Below are positions 1-5,912 of a stretch of DNA of 7,752 nt, in pieces. Below the pieces are notes generated by a model that ran no database searches, was not told the origin of the DNA, and was given only the letters and a program-made list of their open reading frames with translations. Both the position numbers and the translations under genes were made by a program. Source of the DNA: Thermococcus sp. (GTDB taxonomy: Archaea; Methanobacteriota_B; Thermococci; Thermococcales; Thermococcaceae); the NCBI GenBank assembly GCA_027023165.1, contig JALVWX010000168.1, forward strand, positions 390-8,141, given 5' to 3'. Positions within the stretch are counted from its first letter, which is position 1. Each line of letters opens with the position of its first letter.

Positions 1-2789
1 TGATAGTTCAAACCATGATAGGCTACGATAAGCTCGATCCCCTCGTCCGCGACGACAACCTTGAGGAGATAATGGTAATCGGAACCAACAGGCCTGTCTA
101 CGTGTGGCACAGGCGCTTCAACATGTGCAAAACCAACATCGTTTTCCGCGAGGACAGGGAGATACTCAACATCATCGAGAGGATAGCCAGGGAGGTCGGC
201 AGGAGGATTGACCAGCAGAGTCCGCTCTTGGATGCCCGTCTCCCCGATGGAAGCCGTGTCAACGCCACGATACCCCCCATAAGCCTGGATGGACCCACGA
301 TAACAATCCGTAAGTTCAAGCGCGACCCCCTGACCATAATCGACCTCATAAAGTACGGAACCATGAACACTGAGATAGCGGCGTTCCTCTGGATCCTCGT
401 TGACGGTCTCGGCGTTAAGCCTGCCAACGTTCTGGTCGCCGGGGGTACGGGTTCTGGAAAAACGACGACCCTGAACTCCCTCGGAATGTTCATTCCCCCG
501 AGCGAGCGCGTCATAAGCATCGAGGACACCGCCGAGCTTCAGCTCCCCGTCGAACACTGGATACGCCTTGAGACGAGGCCGCCCAACCTCGAGGGCAAGG
601 GTGAGATAACGATGGACGACCTCGTGAGGAACACCCTCCGTATGCGTCCTGATAGAATCATTGTCGGTGAGGTTCGCGGTCCAGAGGCCAGAACGATGTT
701 CACTGCAATGAACACGGGGCATAACGGCGCCCTCTACGACTTCTCGGTCATCCAGCTCTCCGACGGACGCTTCGAACTTATTGGTGATCTGATAGAAAAG
801 CTCTTCGAGAAATACTCCGATGGGGTGAAGACCTATAGGGACCTGGAGTACGTTGAACTGGACGAGGAGGATCGCTTCGAGGTCGTGAGCGTTGGACCGG
901 ACCTCAAGGCAGGAAAGCACATCGTTTCCAGGGTCTGGCGGAGGAGGGTAAGGGAAGGGGAGAGGCTCCTGAGGATAAGGACGAGAACCGGAAACGAGGT
1001 CATACTCACAAAGACCCATCCGTTCTTCGTGTTCTCGGACGGCGACGTCGTGAGAAAGGGGGCCGAAAAGCTCAAACCCGGCGACAGGGTTGCCGTTATG
1101 CTCAATCCGCCGAGGCCGCCGCAGAGGAAGGCGATAGTAAACCCGGAGGTCTACGCCGGGATAAGCGACTACTACCTCGTCCCCAATGGAAAGGGCATGG
1201 TAAGCGTCCCCAACGATGGTCTGCCTCCGGAGAAAGCCCAGTTCCTCCTCTCGGTCAACTCAAACCCCGTTAAGCTTGTCAGGGAAGTTGATGAAAGATT
1301 GGCTTACGCGGTCGGCGTAATACTAGGTGACGGCTACCTTTCCTCTGACGGTTACTACCTCTCGGCAACCTTTGACGACCCCGATTACATGGGGGCTTTC
1401 GTCGATTCCCTCTCGGCTTTCCTGCCGGAGAGTGCTCCCTCAATCAAGGACAATGGAACGAGCAAGGTGGTAACATACGGCTCCAGGATCTTCGTGGACT
1501 TCCTCTCGAGGGCCTTTGGAATCCCCAGGGGGAAGAAGGGCGGCTGGGACGTCCCCCACCTAGTTCTCTCGAACGATGAACTGATGCGCTATTTCCTCGC
1601 GGGACTCTTCGACGCCGACGGCTACGTCGATCCAAGCGGGCCTTCCATAGTTCTAACTACGAAGAGCGAGAACGCAGCTAGGAAAGTCTGGTACGCCCTC
1701 CAGAGGCTCGGCATAATAAGCACCGTTACGAGGGTTAAGAACAGGGGCTTCAAAGAAGGCTACATCTTCCGCGTCACGGTGAGCGGCATCGAGGATCTCA
1801 GGAAGTTCCGCTCGCTCATTCCGCTCCGCCATTCGAGGAAGAGGGCGAAGCTCGATGAAATCCTCGCGGAGAAGAGAACCTACCGCGGCAGGAGAACCTA
1901 CCGCGTGCCTATCTCCAGCGGCATGATAAGGCCGCTCCGCCTCAGGCTCGGCCTCAGCGTCGCGGAACTCTCCAAGCTGGCCTCCCACTACGCTGGAGAG
2001 AGGGTTTCAGAGAGCCTCATAAGGCACGTTGAGAAGGGCAGGATGGGCGAGATAAGGCGTCCCGCATTGAAGGGAATCGCCCTGGCGTTCCAGCGGATAG
2101 CCAGCGATATCGGCGACGAAGACGCGTGGGTAATGGCGAAGCGCCTCCAGCTCATAGCGGAGGGCGACGTTTACTGGGATGAAGTTGTGAGCGTTGAGGA
2201 GGTCTCACCTGGAGAGCTTGGGATAGAGTACCTCTACGACTTAACAGTGGAGGACGACCACAACTACGTGGCCAACGGCATACTCGTCTCCAACTGCATG
2301 GGCACGATCCACTCCAACAGCGCCCGCGAGACCATCGTCAGGCTTGAAAGCCCGCCTATGAACGTTCCGAGGATAATGATACCGGCCCTCGACATAATCC
2401 TGATGCAGGTTCGCTTCCACAGCAGGAAGAAGGGAACGATAAGGCGTATAACGGAGATAGCAGAGGTTTCCGGAATGGAGGGCGAGAGCGTCCAGCTCAA
2501 CAAGCTCTACAAGTATGACCCGGCCAAGGACGAGCTTGTACCGACGGGTGTCCCGAGCAGGACCCTCAACAATCTCGCCCACCACACGGGTATGAACATA
2601 GCCGAGATTGAGCTTGAGAAGGAGAAGAGGAAGATAATCCTCGACTGGATGATAGAGAGAGGAATAAGGAGCATCGAGAAGGTCGGCTACTACATAAGGC
2701 AGTTCTACATCGATGAGGAAGCGCTTCTCAAGAAGATAGAGGCGGAGGGCAACACGGAGGCCAGCAAGCAGATAAGGGCCGTGATGTGA
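1..2789 (+). CDS. klbA: KlbA-type secretion/pilus assembly ATPase (GspE/VirB11 family), 5'-partial, intein-containing
   Basis: Cytoplasmic hexameric ATPase of the type II/IV secretion superfamily, expected to power assembly of a type IV pilus-like structure. The frame is open from the left edge (codons from position 3), so the ATG at 15 is probably internal and the N-terminal domain is missing. Numbering from that ATG, the N2-type domain has a conserved [18 protein letters not shown] stretch. Walker A is GGTGSGKT at 143-150. The Asp box is near 176-179 (EDTAEL) and the Walker B glutamate is in VGEVRG (E219). The motif MNTGHNG at 232-238 is followed by the intein, then [13 protein letters not shown] from 761 with the His-box histidine H766. 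The spliced part in the window is 402 aa, and family members have roughly 500. The Ala-starting intein at this exact site is why I use the name KlbA. It is followed at 9 nt by the first membrane platform gene. Family assignment is secure; the substrate is not known from sequence. Confidence 0.95.
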   Translation, partial: IVQTMIGYDKLDPLVRDDNLEEIMVIGTNRPVYVWHRRFNMCKTNIVFREDREILNIIERIAREVGRRIDQQSPLLDARLPDGSRVNATIPPISLDGPTITIRKFKRDPLTIIDLIKYGTMNTEIAAFLWILVDGLGVKPANVLVAGGTGSGKTTTLNSLGMFIPPSERVISIEDTAELQLPVEHWIRLETRPPNLEGKGEITMDDLVRNTLRMRPDRIIVGEVRGPEARTMFTAMNTGHNGALYDFSVIQLSDGRFELIGDLIEKLFEKYSDGVKTYRDLEYVELDEEDRFEVVSVGPDLKAGKHIVSRVWRRRVREGERLLRIRTRTGNEVILTKTHPFFVFSDGDVVRKGAEKLKPGDRVAVMLNPPRPPQRKAIVNPEVYAGISDYYLVPNGKGMVSVPNDGLPPEKAQFLLSVNSNPVKLVREVDERLAYAVGVILGDGYLSSDGYYLSATFDDPDYMGAFVDSLSAFLPESAPSIKDNGTSKVVTYGSRIFVDFLSRAFGIPRGKKGGWDVPHLVLSNDELMRYFLAGLFDADGYVDPSGPSIVLTTKSENAARKVWYALQRLGIISTVTRVKNRGFKEGYIFRVTVSGIEDLRKFRSLIPLRHSRKRAKLDEILAEKRTYRGRRTYRVPISSGMIRPLRLRLGLSVAELSKLASHYAGERVSESLIRHVEKGRMGEIRRPALKGIALAFQRIASDIGDEDAWVMAKRLQLIAEGDVYWDEVVSVEEVSPGELGIEYLYDLTVEDDHNYVANGILVSNCMGTIHSNSARETIVRLESPPMNVPRIMIPALDIILMQVRFHSRKKGTIRRITEIAEVSGMEGESVQLNKLYKYDPAKDELVPTGVPSRTLNNLAHHTGMNIAEIELEKEKRKIILDWMIERGIRSIEKVGYYIRQFYIDEEALLKKIEAEGNTEASKQIRAVM
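729..2294 (+). other. KlbA intein, class 2 (Ala1), with LAGLIDADG homing endonuclease
   Basis: This in-frame 522-aa insertion (residues 239-760 counted from the ATG at 15) separates GHNG from CMGTIHSN, which are contiguous in related ATPases. The intein starts with Ala ([15 protein letters not shown]) rather than Cys/Ser. It has a block B TKTH motif (H335), a block F/G end with D742, H749 and terminal Asn760, and Cys761 as the +1 extein residue. KlbA inteins are the founding class 2 inteins, in which Cys+1 attacks the N-terminal junction directly. The central part holds two LAGLIDADG motifs, [11 protein letters not shown] (Asp439) and [11 protein letters not shown] (Asp535), both with their acidic residues, so the endonuclease looks intact. 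The residue before the terminal Asn is Ser759, not the usual His. An HTH-like segment lies at about 641-676. Base composition looks like the host gene, suggesting no very recent transfer. Confidence 0.96.
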
Positions 2790-2793
2790 GGTG
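2788..2793 (+). promoter_or_regulatory. Ribosome binding site overlapping the klbA stop
   Basis: GAGGTG lies 5 nt before the ATG at 2799 and overlaps the klbA TGA at 2787-2789. This supports the ATG at 2799 as start and suggests translational coupling with klbA. Confidence 0.75.
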
Positions 2794-2798
2794 GTACC

Positions 2799-3863
2799 AT
2801 GGGAGTGGTCGATGGGTTCATAGACTTCCTTGAGAGGCTCGGCGGCAAGACGATAGAGGTGACCGAGAAGCCGCTGAGGAAGATCCCCCAGGGAAAGAGC
2901 GTTCAGGAGAGGCTCAGGGCACTCAAACAGCTCCAGAAAGAGATCGAGAGGGAGAGCTTTGAAGACGAGCGGGAGAAGCAGATGGAGGAAATACTGGAGT
3001 GGAGAAAGAAGGAGATCCAGTCGTCCTTCTCCGACAGGCTCGCCGAAGCTGTACTCCGCTACTTCAAGGGGCCGATAACCTCGCTCACCAACTCCCTCAA
3101 GGGTCTTGACGAGGATCTCTACCGCGCCAACATAAACACCCCCAAGGAGAAGTACGTGGCCACTATGGTCGTGGTCTCAATATTCTCCGCTATCTTCCTC
3201 ATGATAACCGGGTACCTCCTCTACCTTCCTCTTGACACCATCCTTCTCCTCGGATTCCTCGGCTTTGTGGGCGGTTTCATGTACATGCGCCAGTACCCGA
3301 GAATGGTGTGGAAGAGGCGCGTCACCGAGGTCGAGAGGGCACTCCCCTACGCCCTCAGACACATGGCCTCGCTCCTAAGTGCCGGCGTTGGCGTCGCGGA
3401 GGCAATGCTGTCGGTTGCCAAGGCCGACTACGGACCCCTCTCGGAGGAGTTTGAACTCATCCTGATGGACATGAGAACGGGTTCATCCTTTGAAGAAGCC
3501 ATGACCAAGTTTGAACAGAAGATGGGTTCGGAGAGCGTCAGCAGGGTCGTCAAGCAGATGCTCAGAGCTGTGAAGTTCGGAGGAAACCTCGCGGACATAA
3601 TGTACAAGATGGCCGAGGACTTCTCCTTTGAGTACAGGATGAAGCTCGTTGAGTACGTCCAGAAGGTCAATGGTATCTCCTTCATCTACATGTTCCTCAC
3701 GATAGTCATGCCCACTATGTTCATAGTCGGAGTTCTCGCCGGTTCGGTGATGGCTCAGGCCCTCATAATGCCGCCATCGACGATAGCCGTGATACTCCTG
3801 CTGGCTTTTCCTGCCATCTCGCTCATCATAATCAATATGATAAAGAAGGGAGAACCCAGGTGA
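2799..3863 (+). CDS. GspF/TadC-like pilus assembly membrane platform protein, copy 1
   Basis: This 354-aa protein is predicted to sit in the membrane and transmit ATPase motion to pilin assembly. Residues 1-115 are hydrophilic and charged, with a likely coiled-coil or long helical stretch (about 35-80, rich in E, K, R and Q). Two hydrophobic segments follow at about 120-143 and 147-164. A soluble helical T2SSF (GspF) domain covers about 180-292, with the typical LPYALRHMASLLSAGVGVAEAM opening and an RAVKFGGNLADIM segment. Two more membrane segments lie at about 293-315 and 327-347. It lies between the ATPase and a second GspF-like gene, as in archaeal pilus and TadB/TadC loci. The start is fixed by the ribosome binding site at 2788. 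The family is clear; whether it functions like FlaJ, PilC or TadB cannot be decided here. Confidence 0.93.
   Translation: MGVVDGFIDFLERLGGKTIEVTEKPLRKIPQGKSVQERLRALKQLQKEIERESFEDEREKQMEEILEWRKKEIQSSFSDRLAEAVLRYFKGPITSLTNSLKGLDEDLYRANINTPKEKYVATMVVVSIFSAIFLMITGYLLYLPLDTILLLGFLGFVGGFMYMRQYPRMVWKRRVTEVERALPYALRHMASLLSAGVGVAEAMLSVAKADYGPLSEEFELILMDMRTGSSFEEAMTKFEQKMGSESVSRVVKQMLRAVKFGGNLADIMYKMAEDFSFEYRMKLVEYVQKVNGISFIYMFLTIVMPTMFIVGVLAGSVMAQALIMPPSTIAVILLLAFPAISLIIINMIKKGEPR
3859..3863 (+). promoter_or_regulatory. Ribosome binding site at the gene junction
   Basis: GGTGA lies 6 nt upstream of the ATG at 3870 and includes the TGA stop of the preceding gene. It supports that start and coupled translation of the two membrane proteins. 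Confidence 0.75.
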
Positions 3864-3869
3864 TAAACA

Positions 3870-4781
3870 ATGGCGAGAGGATTGTCATCGTCCCTCATCT
3901 CACTCGTTAACAAGCTCGTTCCGTCCAGATGGATGAAGCGCTACGAGCTGTTCATATACTCCTCGGGCATCAACTTCCTAGCGGCAGAGTATCTCGTCGT
4001 TTCCTTCCTTCTGGGGGTTATATTCGCCCTGGTGGTTGCCCTTGTGAGTAGCGCCCTCTACGCATTTGGAACTTTCATTGCGGTTTTCATAGGAATGGCC
4101 TTTGGCTACCCCTACTGGCGCGTGATGAAACGCATTGACGAAATGGAGCGGAACCTTCCCGATGCTTTCTTCTACCTGGCCAGCTCGCTCCGCGCGGGTA
4201 TCTCCTTTTCCGAGGCCCTTGAAGAGCTTACCACCGCGAAGTTCGGTGCCCTGACAGAGGAGTTCAAGAAGACCGTCTCGGAGATAAAGAAGGGTCGCCC
4301 CACCGTTGAGGCCCTCAGGGCCTTTGCCCTGAGGAACAGAAAATCCACCGTTCTCTATCGCTCAATGATGATCATCATTGAGGCCCTTGAAAGGGGTGCC
4401 CCGATGAGCGATGTTCTCGTTTACGTGGGCAACGACGTCAGGGAAATACTCAGGATAAAGCAGGAGAGGAAGGCCTCGACGGGTATGCAGATGATGTTCT
4501 TCATAACCACCAGCGGCTTCATCGGGCCTTTAATCCTTGGAGTGGTCGTTCAGGTCATGAAGAACGTTGGTTCTGGCATAGTTCTACCTGTGGATACCGT
4601 AAGCACCATCCTCCTGGGCTTCGTTGTAATTCAGGCTATAATCTCCGGCCTTGGAATAGGGGTAATAAGAGAAGGGAAGTATACCTCGGGAATGAAATAC
4701 GCGCTTCTGCTCGTTGTGATGGGAGTTGCTATTTTCAAAATGACATCAGCCGCTAACATCGGCGCCAGCATGGGCTTCTGA
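3870..4781 (+). CDS. GspF/TadC-like pilus assembly membrane platform protein, copy 2
   Basis: This 303-aa integral membrane protein is the probable partner of the preceding one in a two-component platform like TadB/TadC. A short N-terminal helix (1-30) leads into hydrophobic segments at about 41-62 and 64-82. The T2SSF domain runs from about 95 to 205, opening with ERNLPDAFFYLASSLRAGISFSEAL and containing EALERGAPMSDVL. Three C-terminal hydrophobic segments follow at about 208-230, 244-266 and 276-291. It lacks the long charged N-terminal region of copy 1, and has one extra C-terminal segment. It starts 6 nt after the previous stop. Its last 36 nt overlap the oppositely oriented FKBP gene. 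A 22-bp perfect palindrome sits within it at 4361-4382. Family membership is strong; the specific machine is inferred from the neighbours. Confidence 0.92.
   Translation: MARGLSSSLISLVNKLVPSRWMKRYELFIYSSGINFLAAEYLVVSFLLGVIFALVVALVSSALYAFGTFIAVFIGMAFGYPYWRVMKRIDEMERNLPDAFFYLASSLRAGISFSEALEELTTAKFGALTEEFKKTVSEIKKGRPTVEALRAFALRNRKSTVLYRSMMIIIEALERGAPMSDVLVYVGNDVREILRIKQERKASTGMQMMFFITTSGFIGPLILGVVVQVMKNVGSGIVLPVDTVSTILLGFVVIQAIISGLGIGVIREGKYTSGMKYALLLVVMGVAIFKMTSAANIGASMGF
4313..4334. repeat. GC-rich inverted repeat (8-bp stem, 6-nt loop)
   Basis: CCTCAGGG and CCCTGAGG flank CCTTTG. It falls on codons for ALRAFALR, where the repeated Ala-Leu-Arg residues could generate it by chance. There is no T-tract after it, so it is not a classical terminator. 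Confidence 0.6.
4361..4382. repeat. Perfect 22-bp palindrome inside a coding region
   Basis: The half-site CTCAATGATGA is followed directly by its exact reverse complement, with no spacer. It encodes residues 164-171 (R-S-M-M-I-I-I-E) of the second membrane platform protein. Function unknown; it may be chance from the codon choice. Confidence 0.9.
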
Positions 4782-5246
4782 ACCCTCTCCCTTTTTGACC
4801 TCCACCACCTCAACCTCGAAGACAAGGGTCTTGCCGGCCAGCGGGTGGTTGAAGTCGAGTTCAACGCCGTCCTCGGCCACCTTCACTATCTTCGCGATTC
4901 CCGAGTCTGTCATGACATACATGCCCTCTACAGGCTCAAGGCCGGCTTGGGTGAACTCAGAGACGGGAACCTTGACCACAAGCTCGGGATTGGGCATCCC
5001 GTAGGCCTTCTCCGGCGGAACCGTCACGGTCTTCTTCTCTCCGACTTCCATTCCGATCATGGCCTCATCGAGTCCGGGGATTATTTCCCCTGCCCCTATA
5101 GTGACCTCGAGGGGTCCGTACTCCCTCTCCTCGACGAAGATGTCGTTCTCCTTGGCTACGTCCTCGTAACTGGTGTCGAAAACCTCACCATTCTCAAACC
5201 TTCCAACGTAGTGGAACTTCACAGAATCCCCAGCTTCAACCTTCAT
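4746..5246 (-). CDS. SlyD-like FKBP-type peptidyl-prolyl cis-trans isomerase
   Basis: Cytosolic prolyl isomerase and chaperone of the archaeal long FKBP type (like TcFKBP18). With the ATG at 5246 it has 166 aa. The FKBP fold has the expected active-site residues Y13, F23-D24, I56-P57-G58 and Y82 (EKAYG). The inserted IF (flap) domain lies at about 84-131. The fold is completed by DFNHPLAGKTLVFEVEVVEV. An upstream in-frame TTG at 5261 would add MELKE. I prefer the ATG because the family usually begins MKVE-GD, GGAG lies 9 nt upstream, and the predicted transcription start near 5270 leaves a normal leader. However, a GGGTGA lies 6 nt before the TTG. The last 13 residues (GEGSEAHAGADVSG region) are a low-complexity tail. 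The 3' end overlaps the convergent membrane protein gene by 36 nt. No metal-binding His-rich tail like bacterial SlyD is seen. Confidence 0.95.
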   Translation of the reverse strand: MKVEAGDSVKFHYVGRFENGEVFDTSYEDVAKENDIFVEEREYGPLEVTIGAGEIIPGLDEAMIGMEVGEKKTVTVPPEKAYGMPNPELVVKVPVSEFTQAGLEPVEGMYVMTDSGIAKIVKVAEDGVELDFNHPLAGKTLVFEVEVVEVKKGEGSEAHAGADVSG

Positions 5247-5255
5247 TTCCTTCAA

Positions 5256-5259
5256 CTCC
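5256..5259 (-). promoter_or_regulatory. Ribosome binding site for the FKBP gene (ATG start)
   Basis: GGAG on the minus strand is 9 nt upstream of the ATG at 5246. A competing GGGTGA at 5268-5273 is 6 nt before a TTG at 5261, but it probably lies at or before the transcript start. Confidence 0.5.
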
Positions 5260-5290
5260 AAAACTGTTCACCCGAAGTTGGCTCGGGTTC

Positions 5291-5302
5291 TTATAAACCT
5301 TT
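5291..5302 (-). promoter_or_regulatory. Archaeal BRE/TATA promoter of the FKBP gene
   Basis: On the minus strand, AAAGG followed by TTTATAA (TATA at 5297-5291) matches a Thermococcales promoter. A start about 24 nt downstream, near 5270, would give a leader of about 24 nt to the ATG at 5246. It shows that the FKBP gene can be transcribed apart from the DUF2118-like gene upstream of it. Confidence 0.75.
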
Positions 5303-5351
5303 GGGCATTGGTACACAAGAATGGGAAAGATTTGGTGGAGAGAAGGCACCA

Positions 5352-5846
5352 TCACTCCTCTGGGAGGATGTAGTAAACGTAGTGCGGCCTCTGTGTTATC
5401 TCGTCGATGAACACAACCGTTCCGGTCTTGGGGGGCTTGAGGTAGTGGACTTCGCCCTTCTTCGTTGTCACCGCCGCGAAGGCATCCCCCTTCCTGACGC
5501 GGTTTCCGACGTTCGCTATTATCGTCTTTGTGTAGCCCTCCACCGGGAGGAGGAGAAGCTCGTCCCCTTTCCTCAGGTATATCCTGGTTCGCCCGTCGGG
5601 AAGGACGAGAATCGCATCCGCCCCCATCCTGCCGGTTGTGCCATCAACGTACTGGTAAAAGCGGTCGTAGACCTCCTTCACTAGGAATTCTGCCTCTTCG
5701 GGCTTTATGAATTCGGGGACTTTGTCTCCTCTCTCAAGCCAGACCTCGGCTTTTTCCTGCAGGATGACGCAGTCGACCTTTACAAGTCCGGATTCGATGC
5801 ACTCCCCGGCGCTCCCCTCAACGTAAAGCCTCGGCATCCTCTCCAT
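5352..5846 (-). CDS. DUF2118-like archaeal protein of unknown function
   Basis: This 164-aa soluble protein has no signal peptide or membrane segment. I recognise it as resembling the archaeal DUF2118 family, whose function is not established. Residues 1-65 contain MPRLYVEGSAGECIESG and a charged EEAEFLVKEVYDRFYQY helix; 66-95 are beta-rich with a PDGRTRIYLRKGDE segment. The C-terminal part (about 100-148) reads like a barrel-sandwich-hybrid (lipoyl/biotinyl-like) fold: VEGYTKTIIANVGNRVRKGD, then a TTKKGEVHYL turn and KPPKTGTVVFI. A canonical biotin (MKM) or lipoyl (DKA) lysine motif is absent, so cofactor attachment is not supported. The ATG at 5846 is preceded by GGTGAT at 5855-5850. It is first in its direction, shares a divergent promoter region with the MoxR operon, and is followed at about 105 nt by the FKBP gene with its own promoter. 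Confidence 0.88.
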   Translation of the reverse strand: MERMPRLYVEGSAGECIESGLVKVDCVILQEKAEVWLERGDKVPEFIKPEEAEFLVKEVYDRFYQYVDGTTGRMGADAILVLPDGRTRIYLRKGDELLLLPVEGYTKTIIANVGNRVRKGDAFAAVTTKKGEVHYLKPPKTGTVVFIDEITQRPHYVYYILPEE

Positions 5847-5849
5847 GGT

Positions 5850-5855
5850 ATCACC
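5850..5855 (-). promoter_or_regulatory. Ribosome binding site of the DUF2118-like gene
   Basis: GGTGAT on the minus strand ends 3 nt before the ATG at 5846, a common Thermococcales arrangement. It supports this start over the in-frame Met at codon 4. Confidence 0.7.
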
Positions 5856-5887
5856 GCTTTTACTTGTGGGTAAAAGCTTTTAAAGCT
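5856..5887. promoter_or_regulatory. Divergent promoter core with operator-like inverted repeats
   Basis: The 66-bp gap between the two divergent genes holds an inverted repeat GCTTTTAC-N6-GTAAAAGC (5856-5877). It overlaps a second symmetrical element, AGCTTT-T-AAAGCT (5875-5887). The second element is TATA-like on both strands (CTTTAAAAG on minus, CTTTTAAAG on plus) and is placed about 25 nt upstream of plausible starts for both genes. In the minus direction the first repeat would cover the transcription start, and in the plus direction it lies upstream of TATA. Roles are inferred; no known Thermococcales regulator site (Phr, SurR, Tgr) was recognised. Confidence 0.6.
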
Positions 5888-5912
5888 GACCTGTGTACAT
5901 CATCCGGTAGAA

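Noticed and set aside
15..17. ATG at 15 as the true start of klbA
   Set aside because: The frame is open to the left edge, no ribosome binding site precedes it, and the protein would lack the N-terminal domain of the family.
3820..3850. C/D box guide RNA on the minus strand (a C-box-like ATGATGA)
   Set aside because: No correctly spaced D, C' and D' boxes were found nearby, and the sequence is explained by the coding region.
4792..4796. T5 run after the pilus operon as a transcription terminator
   Set aside because: It is only five T's and is explained by Lys codons of the FKBP gene on the other strand. It may contribute to termination but cannot be called.
4845..5684. 279-codon plus-strand open frame across the FKBP and DUF2118-like genes
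   Set aside because: It runs antisense to two well-supported genes and through the FKBP promoter, and its translation shows no domain.
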